In this document: positions 44,278 through 52,924 of the stretch, one piece after another
Layout of the letters: each line of letters opens with the position of its first letter
Position numbering within the stretch: the stretch's first letter is position 1
DNA from: Altererythrobacter sp. B11
GTDB lineage: Bacteria; Pseudomonadota; Alphaproteobacteria; Sphingomonadales; Sphingomonadaceae
Reading direction: 5' to 3'
Assembly (NCBI RefSeq): GCF_003569745.1
Contig: NZ_AP018498.1
Coordinates: 248,001-312,000, forward strand
Length of the DNA: 64,000 bases
The notes under the pieces: generated by a model
Seen by the model: only the letters and a program-made list of their open reading frames with translations
Databases searched by the model: none
What the model was told of the DNA's origin: nothing
Position numbers and translations under genes: made by a program

Positions 44278-47169
44278 TCAGTATTCGAAGCGCACGCCCA
44301 GGCGATACATGCGGCCGACCACGTCATACAGCACGGGGTTGGTTACGCCGTAGCTGGACGGGATGTTATTCGGCGGATCGCGATCGAAGAGGTTGTCGAT
44401 CCGCATGAACACCTCCAGCTCCGGCCGTTCGATGATCGGGCGGAAGGCGAAGCGCGCGTCGAAATACCAGTAGTCCTCGATCGAATTGTCGCTGATGCTG
44501 TTTGGGAGAGTGGGGGCATAGCCATCCTCATCCGGGCCGATCTGCGTGACGTTGTACCGCCCGCCGGAGATATATTCCGCCTCCAGCCCCACTTCCCAGC
44601 TCTTCGTCTCATACTGCGCGAAGAAGCGCCCGGTGAAATCGGGCACGCCCGATTCCTGCGACACGGGCGAACCGTTCTGCCCTGCCCGGTCGGTTTCGCC
44701 GGCCTGATCGACCGTGATCAGTTCGAAGGCATAGGTGCCCAGTGCGCGGAGGGTCAGATTGCCCGGGCCGAGCGGCAGGCGATAGCTCGCCTCGATATCG
44801 ATACCCTTGGTCTTCAACTGGTTGAGATTGAGCAGCGTATTGTTGATCGACACGAGGCTGCCGGTCGGCCCGCGCGTGACCAGGTCACACAGATCCGTGG
44901 CCCCCGATTCGCACCGATTGAGGATCGTCTGGCCGCCCAGCGTCGAAATCACGTCATCCAGCCTGATGTCGTAGTAATCGAGCGCGAGGTTGAAGCCGGC
45001 GAAGGGGGACACGACCACGCCGGCAGTCAGCGTATCGGCACGCTCCGGCCGCAGACCCGCATTGCCGCTGAGGGCGACTGATGTCAGCGAGCTGGCCCCG
45101 GTCGGATCTTGCGGATCGATCAGGAACTGGAAGCTGGCGACAGTCGGATTATAGAGCTCGAAGAAGTTCGGCGCGCGGATATCGCGAGAGCGCGTGGCGC
45201 GGAAGCGCAAGCCCGGCACAGGCTCCCATGTTCCGCCCACCTTCCATGTGTATTCGGTGCCGCTGGTGGAGTAGTCGGTCACGCGCACGGCGCCGTTCAG
45301 CTCCAGCAGCGAGGCAAAGGGGCGGTCCGCCAGCAGCGGCGCGGCCAGTTCCACATAGCCTTCCTTCACCTTGATCGCCGAGCCGGAGATCGCCGCGCCG
45401 GGGCTGGTGTAGAAGTTGTTGGCCGCCGAATCCGGATCGGTCGTGCCATCGGCATCCTCCACGCGATATTCGACGCCCGTGGCGAAACCGAATGCGCCGC
45501 CGGGCAGGTTGAAGAGATCGCCGCTGATATTGGCGGCCGCGACCTGCCGCTTCAGCGTGGTGTCCTGCCGCACCGTGCCATAGGCATAGTCGCGCGCGGC
45601 GGGATCGAAATTGTTCTCGCCGAACAGGTTCAACGGCCGGCAGCCGGCGGCGGCGGGATTGCCCAGCGCCACCTGGCGGCAGACGATATTGCCATTGGCG
45701 CTGCCGGTCAGCAGGCGCCCTTCGTCCACCGCATCGACCGCCCAGAAGAATTCGCGGTTCTTGCGCGTGTTGTATCCGCGCTGCGTGTAATCCGTCTGGC
45801 CGTACTGGTAGGAGAAATCCCAGCTGAACCCGTTGCCGAGATCGCCCTCGGCGCCGGCGGCGATGCCGAAGACCTCGCGCTTCACGGTGCCGATGGAATG
45901 GCCAAGATCGTTGCCGATGCGGCCGAACCGCACCACCGGGACGCCTGCCGTGGCGAGTTGCTGACGCAAGTCGTCCGACAGATAGGCGTTGTCCGCCGCG
46001 ATGCCGATGTCGGTCGTGCTGAGGCCCAGGTTGCGCGACTGCGCGCCGACTGTGTCGCCTTCGATATGCGCGTAGCTGGCTTCGACGAAGGGTTTGAACG
46101 CCGGGCTGAATTCATAGCTCGCCCGCGCCAGCACATTGTACCGCTTCACCGGGGAGACCAGCGGGAATTCGAGGTAGAAGCCGTTGGCCGGGTCCATGCT
46201 GCCGCCCGACTGATAGATCGGCGCGCCGTAATATGTGCCGTAGTCGTGCGGCACCAGCGTACCGTCGGGCAGGATCTCGTTGCCGGCAAAGGGGCCGGAG
46301 TTGAACAGACCGTTGAAGCTGGCGGTGGAGGTACGCGCGCCCGGCAGGATGAGCTGGCGCGGCAGGCCGTTCACCTGCGGGATCGGATTGGACACCGGCC
46401 CATAGCTGACGGCGCACCAGCTGCGGGTGTAGCAATCCCCCACGCCCTTGCTGTCGGCATATTCACCGCCGATGATGAAGTGGCCCCGCCCTTCGCCGAA
46501 GGCGGTGCCATAGGCGGCGGAGACAAAATACTGCTCGTTGTCGCCCTCTTCGCTGATGCCGTATTGCGCCGTGCCGCGAATGCCCTGGAATTCATTGTCG
46601 AGGATGAGGTTGACCACGCCGGCCACCGCATCGGAGCCATAGGCGGCCGAAGCGCCGCCGGTCACCACATCGGTGCGCGCCACCAGCGCGGTGGGGATGG
46701 TGTTCAGGTCAACCACGAAACCCGGCGAATTGCCCGATCCGGCCACCGTGCCCGGCACGAACCGGCGCCCGTTGACGAGGACCAGCGTGCGCTGTGCACC
46801 AAGGCCGCGCAAATCCGCCAGGTTGGCACCGGCATTGCCGATGAAGATCGCGGTGGTGGCGGGCGTCGCCTGCGGGCGGAAGCTAGGCAGGTCGTTCAGC
46901 GCGTCGGCGATGTTGATTGCGGCCTGGTCCTGGATGGCATCCGCATCGATCACGGTGACGGGCGTCGCCGTCTTGAAAGTGTCGCGCGCGATGCGCGAGC
47001 CGGTGACGATGATCGGATTTTCGCTGACCGTGGCAGCCGCCTCGTTCACCGTGGTATCGTCGCCGGTGTCCTGCGCCAGCGCGGGGCTCGCCAGAAGCCC
47101 GCAGGCGATGGCGATGCCGCTCGCCATCCTGCGGCCCAGCGGCGTCGGAAGCCCTTCAGATATCCTCAT
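44278..47169 (-). CDS. TonB-dependent receptor
   Basis: 963 aa. Signal peptide ending at SPALAQ (about residue 33), TonB-box region NPIIVTGSRI at 51-60, plug with LNDLPSFRPQA, RGLGAQRTLVLVNGRRFV and TGGASAAYGSDAVAGVVNLIL, and a long barrel ending in a C-terminal aromatic (FEY). GGGAGGAAAAC precedes the ATG. It is 40 bp downstream of the aromatic-acid MFS transporter, so outer- and inner-membrane uptake are probably co-expressed. Confidence 0.94.
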   Translation of the reverse strand: MRISEGLPTPLGRRMASGIAIACGLLASPALAQDTGDDTTVNEAAATVSENPIIVTGSRIARDTFKTATPVTVIDADAIQDQAAINIADALNDLPSFRPQATPATTAIFIGNAGANLADLRGLGAQRTLVLVNGRRFVPGTVAGSGNSPGFVVDLNTIPTALVARTDVVTGGASAAYGSDAVAGVVNLILDNEFQGIRGTAQYGISEEGDNEQYFVSAAYGTAFGEGRGHFIIGGEYADSKGVGDCYTRSWCAVSYGPVSNPIPQVNGLPRQLILPGARTSTASFNGLFNSGPFAGNEILPDGTLVPHDYGTYYGAPIYQSGGSMDPANGFYLEFPLVSPVKRYNVLARASYEFSPAFKPFVEASYAHIEGDTVGAQSRNLGLSTTDIGIAADNAYLSDDLRQQLATAGVPVVRFGRIGNDLGHSIGTVKREVFGIAAGAEGDLGNGFSWDFSYQYGQTDYTQRGYNTRKNREFFWAVDAVDEGRLLTGSANGNIVCRQVALGNPAAAGCRPLNLFGENNFDPAARDYAYGTVRQDTTLKRQVAAANISGDLFNLPGGAFGFATGVEYRVEDADGTTDPDSAANNFYTSPGAAISGSAIKVKEGYVELAAPLLADRPFASLLELNGAVRVTDYSTSGTEYTWKVGGTWEPVPGLRFRATRSRDIRAPNFFELYNPTVASFQFLIDPQDPTGASSLTSVALSGNAGLRPERADTLTAGVVVSPFAGFNLALDYYDIRLDDVISTLGGQTILNRCESGATDLCDLVTRGPTGSLVSINNTLLNLNQLKTKGIDIEASYRLPLGPGNLTLRALGTYAFELITVDQAGETDRAGQNGSPVSQESGVPDFTGRFFAQYETKSWEVGLEAEYISGGRYNVTQIGPDEDGYAPTLPNSISDNSIEDYWYFDARFAFRPIIERPELEVFMRIDNLFDRDPPNNIPSSYGVTNPVLYDVVGRMYRLGVRFEY

Positions 47170-47209
47170 GTTTTCCTCCCTTGTGTTGTTATGTCGTGAG
47201 CGCGGCAGG

Positions 47210-48574
47210 TCATGCCGCCTGTTCGGCAGGCCGGCGTCCGGCCGCTCCGGGCCGCGTCGAAATCCGCAGGATCAGCACGAGCGCCGCCACGCCCAGCGGA
47301 ATTGCCGCCAGCAGCCGGAAGGTCGTGCCGAGATCGAGATGAGAGGCCAGCGCAAGCCCACCGAGGAAGGGGCTCACCACGCCGCCGATACGGCCCGCGC
47401 CGCCCGCCCAGCTGAATCCGGTGCCGCGGACGGCGGTGGGGTAGAACTGGGCAAGATATGCATTGAGGCCTGCCTGCCCGCCCGTCTGCGAAAACTGCCA
47501 GACGATCAGCACCGCGACGAACAGCAGCGACCCGAAGCCCACCGTGCCGAGGAGGACGATCAGCAGCGAGTTCAGCAGGTAAAATGCGATGAGCACGCCG
47601 GTTGCCGAGAACTTGTCGATAAACCAGCCCACGGTAAGCGAACCGAGAAAGCCGCCGAACACGCCGAGCACGGCCACCTTGGCGAAATCCTGGATCGGCA
47701 CCCCGGCCATTTCGAAGAAGAAGCTGGGCATCCAGGATGCCATCAGCGCGATATTGCCCATGCTCAGGAAGGCGGCGGCCCACAGCAGCAGGGTGGCCGG
47801 CGCTCGTCCGCTGCGAAAGATATCGAACACGCCGCCGGTGTCATTCGCGCCCAGCCTGCTTTCCTCCAGGACGAAGCGCTCTTCACCCGTCAGCGGCACG
47901 GAGGGGTCCAGCCGCCGCAGCGTGGCGCAGATGCGGCCCCGCGAGTGCTGGCGCCGGACGCGGAAGGGGAGCGATTCCGGCAAGAGGAAATGCATCACCG
48001 GCAGCAACAGGATCGGCACGATGCCGCCGATCAGGAAGCCGCTTTCCCACCCCAGCCGGTCGATCAGCCATGCGGCCACCGCCGCGCCGGCGGCAGCACC
48101 CAGGCTATAGCCGGCCATGGCGATGGACAGGAAGGTCGCCCGCCGTGCCTTGGGCACCGTTTCGGCAATCAAGGCCAGCGCCACCGGCAGCAACCCGCCG
48201 AGGAACAGGCCGGATATGCCGCGCAGGACGGCGAAGAGGGCGAGCGAATTGACGAATGCGAGCGCCAGGGTGAGCGGGCCGAAGAATGCCGCCGCGACCA
48301 TCAGCGTGGATCGGCGCCCCCAGCGGTCGGTAATCGGCCCGATGCCGAATGCCCCGATCGCCAGCCCCACCTGCTGCGCGACGAACACGGAGGTCATGCC
48401 TTCCACCGGTATGCCGAAATCCTCCGCCACCGCCGGTGCGATCTTGCCGAGGAGGAAGACGTCGAACCCGTCGATGAACAGGATCAAGGTGCACAGGGCC
48501 AGCACAGTGAAGTGGACCGGCCGCAGCGGCTGCCGGTCCACGAACTGCTGTATGTCGAACGTCTGCGCGGTCAC
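47210..48574 (-). CDS. MFS transporter, aromatic acid:H+ symporter type
   Basis: 454 aa with 12 hydrophobic segments. The AAHS hallmark appears early: LILFIDGFDVFLLGKIAPA (the DGFD motif of PcaK/BenK) followed by GPITDRWGRRSTLM, the loop 2-3 MFS motif. The second half repeats with VGWFIDKF. Likely imports an aromatic carboxylate. The start is a GTG at 48574 with GGGGGAGG 5 bp before it. Upstream at 48813-48827 lies a LysR-type box, and the lysR gene is directly upstream. Confidence 0.9.
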   Translation of the reverse strand: MTAQTFDIQQFVDRQPLRPVHFTVLALCTLILFIDGFDVFLLGKIAPAVAEDFGIPVEGMTSVFVAQQVGLAIGAFGIGPITDRWGRRSTLMVAAAFFGPLTLALAFVNSLALFAVLRGISGLFLGGLLPVALALIAETVPKARRATFLSIAMAGYSLGAAAGAAVAAWLIDRLGWESGFLIGGIVPILLLPVMHFLLPESLPFRVRRQHSRGRICATLRRLDPSVPLTGEERFVLEESRLGANDTGGVFDIFRSGRAPATLLLWAAAFLSMGNIALMASWMPSFFFEMAGVPIQDFAKVAVLGVFGGFLGSLTVGWFIDKFSATGVLIAFYLLNSLLIVLLGTVGFGSLLFVAVLIVWQFSQTGGQAGLNAYLAQFYPTAVRGTGFSWAGGAGRIGGVVSPFLGGLALASHLDLGTTFRLLAAIPLGVAALVLILRISTRPGAAGRRPAEQAA

Positions 48575-48812
48575 TCTGCCTCCCCCTGACACGACATCGG
48601 CATCGGGTTGTTCGCAGTGACATGCAGGCAGGTGCCGGCGTGGTCGTTCTTTCGGCAGCAATGGCGCCTTGTGCCACGCTGCGCCTCCAAGCCCGGCAGG
48701 GCCTATCGTCTCTCCCGAACCCGCATTCTTTTGTTGTTGCCGATGCGGTCTTTATTCGGGGATGGTATTTCGCCGCGCCATCCCCGGCCATTGCATGTAG
48801 TTAATTCGTGAT

Positions 48813-48827
48813 ATTAGCAAAACTAAT
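48813..48827. promoter_or_regulatory. LysR-type box upstream of the MFS gene
   Basis: ATTAG-CAAAA-CTAAT is a perfect 5-5-5 palindrome containing the T-N11-A signature of LysR regulators. It lies 15 bp beyond the lysR stop and 238 bp before the MFS start, in the only sizeable gap of this gene set. Beside it (48828-48843) ACGCGT occurs twice, separated by TCCC. Confidence 0.6.
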
Positions 48828-48842
48828 ACGCGTTCCCACGCG

Positions 48843-49766
48843 TCACATGTGCAATTCGGAATGATGCAGGAAGCAGCTGCGCACGACCTCGCGCAACCAG
48901 CAGCTGAATGTGTCGTGGTGGAACTTGTCCGGCCAGTATTGGAAGATGTCCATCGCCAGGAAATCCTTGCCGACGTCGATGCGGCGATAGCGGCCTTCGG
49001 CCACCAGCTTGTCCACCAGGAAGCTGGGCACCGTGGCGACAAGCTCGGGATTCTCGTCCAGCAGATAGGGCAAGGTCAGCACATGCGGGGTGGTCAGCAC
49101 GACCTGACGCTGCCAGCCGCGCCGCTTCAGCCAGTCATCAACGATCGAGCCGGTGCGCGCTGTGGAGGCTGAAACATGCTTCTGCCGGCAATATTGGTCG
49201 AGCTCGATCGAGGCGGGCAGCGTGTTCTCGCGGCTGGCCAGCACGGCGTAGCTGTGGCGATAGAGTTTCTGCTGGCGCAGCCCACCCATGCGGGGTTGCA
49301 GACCGGTGATAAGGAGGTCGATCTCCACCGCTTCGACGAGCTCGGCCAGCCGGTGCTGGCGGATCTGCTCCACCATCACGCGGCAATGGGGCGCCTCCTG
49401 CGCCATGCGCCGCAGCAGCGTCGGTAGCGTGGCCACCGCCCCCACGTCGCTCATCGCGATGGTGATGGTGCGTTCGGCCGACGGCGGATCGAAACCGGCC
49501 AGCCCGGTTAACAGGCTCTGGCTCAGGCCGACGATCTCGTCCACTTGCGCCGCCATCTGTTCCGCCTTGGTGGTCGGCACCAGCCCCGATGGAGAGCGCA
49601 CGAACAGCGGATCGCCGAACAATTCGCGTAGTTTCTTCAACGAATGGCTGATCGCGCCCTGCGACAGGCGCATTTTTTCGGCCGTATGGGTGACGCTGCC
49701 GGTCTGGCTGAGGCTCTGGAACACCAGCAGCAGATGCATGTCGAGTTCGCGAAGCTGACTGATCAC
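48843..49766 (-). CDS. LysR-family transcriptional regulator
   Basis: 307 aa from GTG 49766, which yields MISQLRELDMHLLLVFQSLS; a TTG at 49817 would add 17 atypical residues. The winged helix region has TGSVTHTAEKMRLSQGAISHSLKKLRELFGDPLFVRS. The C-terminal effector domain follows (TITIAMSDVGAVATLPTLL). Likely controls the neighbouring Rieske oxygenase, MFS and TonB genes, all on the same strand; 5-5-5 palindromes exist upstream of both halves of the set. Confidence 0.92.
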   Translation of the reverse strand: MISQLRELDMHLLLVFQSLSQTGSVTHTAEKMRLSQGAISHSLKKLRELFGDPLFVRSPSGLVPTTKAEQMAAQVDEIVGLSQSLLTGLAGFDPPSAERTITIAMSDVGAVATLPTLLRRMAQEAPHCRVMVEQIRQHRLAELVEAVEIDLLITGLQPRMGGLRQQKLYRHSYAVLASRENTLPASIELDQYCRQKHVSASTARTGSIVDDWLKRRGWQRQVVLTTPHVLTLPYLLDENPELVATVPSFLVDKLVAEGRYRRIDVGKDFLAMDIFQYWPDKFHHDTFSCWLREVVRSCFLHHSELHM

Positions 49767-49828
49767 CGGCCCAAATCTCCCTGCCGGTATCTGCCAGATT
49801 CGCCGCCCGTGGTCCAATCAGCGCAGGA

Positions 49829-50908
49829 TCAGCCGGTTCGCGCAGGCTCCGGCGCCGCCCCGCCAGCGGCGGTGCCGGCCGTCTGCTCGCGATCCATCAT
49901 CTCCTGCAGCAGCCGGCGGCCCTGCACCGCCTGCGCATCGGCCTTCAGCAGCAGTTCGCGCGGGGGGCCTTCCATCCGGGACAGGATCCGCTCGATCTCT
50001 TCCGACGCGTGAATGTCCTCCGCAATGGGTTCTTTCAGCAGCTCGAACTTGCGGTCCAGCTCCTCTTCGGATCGCGCTCCGTTCGCGAAGAAGTAATAGG
50101 TCGTGTCGCGCGTGGCGGGGGTGACTGCGTGATACACGCGGCCCGCCGCCAGCAGTTCGCCGCCACGCTCGGGATCGCTGCTCGCGACCCGTGTCTCGTC
50201 TATGCCTGCGTGCAGACCCGGGGCGAAGAAATCCATGGCCGACACGCGGTCCACCTTCCCCTGGTGGCGCAACCGCGACGCGGGGGCGAGCGCAACGTCC
50301 TTCATTTCCCGCCGGCTGCTCAGCCGCCGCCCCGTCTGTTCGCGCACATCCGGGGTGGTGGAGTTCTCCCGCTGGCCAATGGTGCTCGCATGGAGAAAGG
50401 CCAGATGCGTGAGGTCCAGCAGGTTGTCGTTCAGCAGTTGATAGCGCGCCTTGATCTCGTGGAAATAGAATGGGCGGTAGACGAACCCCTCCTCATTCAG
50501 GCGGATTTCCTCGTCCGCGGGCAGCAGCGATGGGTCCGCCCGCTCGGGATCACCTGCCCAGACCCAGACCCATTCCCATTGCTGCACCACCGGATAGGAC
50601 CGCGCGCGGTAGGCGCGCGGTACATGGCTCTGGCTGGGAATGTCGTCGCACTGGCCATCGGCGGCAAAGCGCAGTCCGTGGTAGGGGCACCGCAGGCTGT
50701 CGCCCTCCAGGCAGCCCTCCGCCAGCGGGTAGTGGCGATGGGGGCAATTGCCCGCGATGGCGGCGATCCCGCCGTCCAGCTTACGATACAGCGCCACCGG
50801 CTCCCCCAGCAGCCAGCGCTCCAGCGGCTGGCGCGTCACTTCAGAGCCCCACGCGAGCACATACCATGCGTTGCGCACGGCAAAGGACCCATCCCTGAAC
50901 GGATACAA
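49829..50908 (-). CDS. Rieske non-heme iron oxygenase, aromatic O-demethylase type
   Basis: 359 aa. Rieske ligands CPHRH (Cys55, His57) and CPYHG (Cys74, His77); mononuclear iron region NDNLLDLTHLAFLH near residues 160-173. The size and motif spacing match VanA, DdmC and LigX-like oxygenases that demethylate aryl methyl ethers. No reductase or ferredoxin gene is adjacent, so electron partners must be elsewhere. The start is TTG 50908 with GGGAGAG 6 bp upstream. It precedes the LysR gene by 62 bp. Confidence 0.9.
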   Translation of the reverse strand: MYPFRDGSFAVRNAWYVLAWGSEVTRQPLERWLLGEPVALYRKLDGGIAAIAGNCPHRHYPLAEGCLEGDSLRCPYHGLRFAADGQCDDIPSQSHVPRAYRARSYPVVQQWEWVWVWAGDPERADPSLLPADEEIRLNEEGFVYRPFYFHEIKARYQLLNDNLLDLTHLAFLHASTIGQRENSTTPDVREQTGRRLSSRREMKDVALAPASRLRHQGKVDRVSAMDFFAPGLHAGIDETRVASSDPERGGELLAAGRVYHAVTPATRDTTYYFFANGARSEEELDRKFELLKEPIAEDIHASEEIERILSRMEGPPRELLLKADAQAVQGRRLLQEMMDREQTAGTAAGGAAPEPARTG

Positions 50909-50986
50909 GCGATCTCTCCCATCTGCGGCGCTGATGCGCCCGGCGGGAGCTTAGCGGCGACCGCGCGGGGCCGACGATCTTTCCGC

Positions 50987-51001
50987 TAATGTTGTGCATT
51001 A
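50987..51001. promoter_or_regulatory. 5-5-5 palindrome upstream of the Rieske oxygenase
   Basis: TAATG-TTGTG-CATTA, with a longer inverted pair TTAGCGG (50951-50957) and CCGCTAA (50983-50989) overlapping it. It lies 78 bp before the oxygenase start. Format resembles the box at 48813, so the same LysR protein may bind both. Confidence 0.45.
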
Positions 51002-51145
51002 CCGGCGTTGATCCGCGGGGCCGCGAGTCAGCCCCCAAATAGCCTCTTTATGCCGCGTTACGAGAATTCGTCCTGGCCCATGATCTCGCCGGCTCTCCGC
51101 CAACAATGGAAGATCGCTCCAGAGGCCGAAGTAAAATCCGGAGCC

Positions 51146-51994
51146 TCAACTTTCACCAAAGCCAGTCGAGCGAGAAAGCGGCTCCCAACGAGCCATTTCT
51201 GCCCGCAGATCGTCGAGCTTCTGGTCTACCAGCCCAAGCGCATCTTCGCCCAGGAACAGCCGAACCGGCGGGTTCTCCTCCTCTACGATTGTCAGCAGCG
51301 CTTGCGCCGCTTTGGCCGGATCGTTCGGCTGGTTGCCGCTCTTGGCCTGTCGCGCAGCCCTTATGGGGTCCATCACCGCATCATAATCCGCGATGCTTCG
51401 CGGCGTCCGATCCATCGAGCGGCCAGCCCAGTCAGTGCGAAACTGCCCGGGCGCCAGCGTCGTTACTCTTATGCCAAACGCGGCGACCTCCTTGCCGAGC
51501 GCTTCGGAAATTCCCTCCAGCGCGAACTTGCTGCCGCAATAGAAGCTGATCCCCGGCATGGTGATGAACCCGCCCATGGACGTTACGTTGACGATATGCC
51601 CGCGGCGACGCTTACGCATGCCCGGCAGCACCGCCTGCATCATCGCCACCGGGCCGAACACGTTCGCGGCAAACTGCCGCTGGAGATCGTCCATAGACGA
51701 TTCCTCGAGCACGCCTTCATGACCGTAACCCGCATTGTTCACCAACACATCGACCGGGCCGACATCGCGCTCGGCTGCGGTTATCGCGTGAGGAATGGAA
51801 GCGAAGTCAGTCACGTCCAGCAGCAGCGGCCTCGCTCGGTCTGGAGCGAGTGAAGCGAATGCGTTTGCGTCTTCCTGGCGCCGCACCGTCCCGATGACCC
51901 GGTGGCCGGCCGCCAAGGCGCCTTCAGCAAATGCTCGACCCAACCCAGAGCTGACGCCGCTGATGAGAAAGATTTTTTGGCAAGTGGCTGTCAC
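51146..51994 (-). CDS. Short-chain dehydrogenase/reductase
   Basis: 282 aa classical SDR: SGVSSGLGRAFAEGAL cofactor loop, NNAGYGHEG, NVTSMGG and FYCGSKFALEGISEAL (Tyr/Lys). The start is GTG 51994 with AGGAG 7-8 bp upstream; the frame continues to 52204 through the promoter and the TetR gene start, which I discarded. It is divergent from a TetR gene, with a palindrome between, so it is probably the repressed target. Substrate unknown. Confidence 0.87.
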   Translation of the reverse strand: MTATCQKIFLISGVSSGLGRAFAEGALAAGHRVIGTVRRQEDANAFASLAPDRARPLLLDVTDFASIPHAITAAERDVGPVDVLVNNAGYGHEGVLEESSMDDLQRQFAANVFGPVAMMQAVLPGMRKRRRGHIVNVTSMGGFITMPGISFYCGSKFALEGISEALGKEVAAFGIRVTTLAPGQFRTDWAGRSMDRTPRSIADYDAVMDPIRAARQAKSGNQPNDPAKAAQALLTIVEEENPPVRLFLGEDALGLVDQKLDDLRAEMARWEPLSRSTGFGES

Positions 51995-52021
51995 GCGTAC
52001 ACTCCTGCAGGACAGTTTATT

Positions 52022-52035
52022 TATATCATGATATA
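52022..52035. promoter_or_regulatory. Probable TetR operator
   Basis: TATATCATGATATA is a perfect 14-bp palindrome in the 49-bp gap between the SDR and TetR starts, an AT-rich island in GC-rich DNA. It would overlap both promoters. Confidence 0.7.
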
Positions 52036-52043
52036 GATGCGCG

Positions 52044-52643
52044 ATGAGCGAAAGCAAGATGGGAACAGGTACGAAGCGTCGGGGCGAACCGGTGCGCCAG
52101 CGCGTGCTCGACGCGGCAGAGCGCCTTCTGCGTGACGGCAAGGCAGAGTTCTCGATGCGCGATCTCGCCTCGCAAGCCGGGGTCAGCTTCGCGACGCCAT
52201 TCAATCAGTTCGGCAGCAAGCCCGCGATCATGCACGCATTGTCGGGGCGACGGATCGACGCGATGATGACGCGCTTCGATGCGGCACCGCAGCCGCCGCT
52301 TGCCGCCGATCGTGTAGCGCTCGCCATCGACATTGCGGTCGCGGTCATGCTCGACGAGCCGGTCGTGAACCGCGCAGTGATGGCCTGGATCGGGACTGGC
52401 AGCGCGACGTCGGGCGAAGTCAGATCGAATTCCACGGCCTTATGGGCGCACGCCCTGGGCGACGGAACAGGCCTGCCTTTGCCTCGACGAGATGAGGCAT
52501 GCCGCGTCCTGCCTGCGCAACTCGCGCTCGCTTTTCGGGGCGCGCTGTCCTTCTGGACCGCTGGTGAACTCGCCGATGAGGAACTCGGCCCGGCCGCGCG
52601 GCAGATCGCCGGCACGCTCCTTCGAGCATATTCCGGCAATTAG
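52044..52643 (+). CDS. TetR-family transcriptional regulator
   Basis: 199 aa. N-terminal helix-turn-helix: RQRVLDAAERLLRDGKAEFSMRDLASQAGVSFATPFNQFGSKPAIM, ending near residue 63; the C-terminal ligand domain is helical. Position and the palindrome at 52022-52035 indicate control of the divergent SDR and itself. No strong ribosome binding site. The ligand is unknown. Confidence 0.88.
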   Translation: MSESKMGTGTKRRGEPVRQRVLDAAERLLRDGKAEFSMRDLASQAGVSFATPFNQFGSKPAIMHALSGRRIDAMMTRFDAAPQPPLAADRVALAIDIAVAVMLDEPVVNRAVMAWIGTGSATSGEVRSNSTALWAHALGDGTGLPLPRRDEACRVLPAQLALAFRGALSFWTAGELADEELGPAARQIAGTLLRAYSGN

Positions 52644-52924
52644 AAAGCAGCAGCCGGAGCGCTGGAAGGACCAGTGGCGCCTGTCAGTCCATCCGAAGGC
52701 TCGACGCATTTGCTCGCAACATGCGCTTGCCGCTGTCGATCTCATAGCGGAAGCCGCCAAATTCGCCGCAAGGCTGCGTGTTGTGAAGATCGGGTCAGGA
52801 ATATCGAGGCCAGCGAGAGCTGAATGCCGAGGTCGCTTCCGATCAGCCGACGCGGAGGACGGCGCGGGGCGGCCTTCTTCGCTCGTATAATGGCGTAACT
52901 ATCGCCCTTCTGGAGGGCCTGAAA
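52644..52924. other. 281-bp region without a recognisable gene
   Basis: Between the TetR stop and the guaA stop (convergent). No ORF, RNA gene or clear terminator could be supported. Together with the equally empty 50909-51145 it flanks the SDR/TetR pair, which may mark an inserted segment. Confidence 0.4.

Noticed and set aside
45109-47199. 696-aa plus-strand reading frame
   Set aside because: Complement of the second TonB receptor, with the same compositional signature of a shadow frame.
51008-51145. Possible small gene between the Rieske oxygenase and the SDR
   Set aside because: Open frames here run through the SDR in the wrong direction and show no start signals or recognisable protein.
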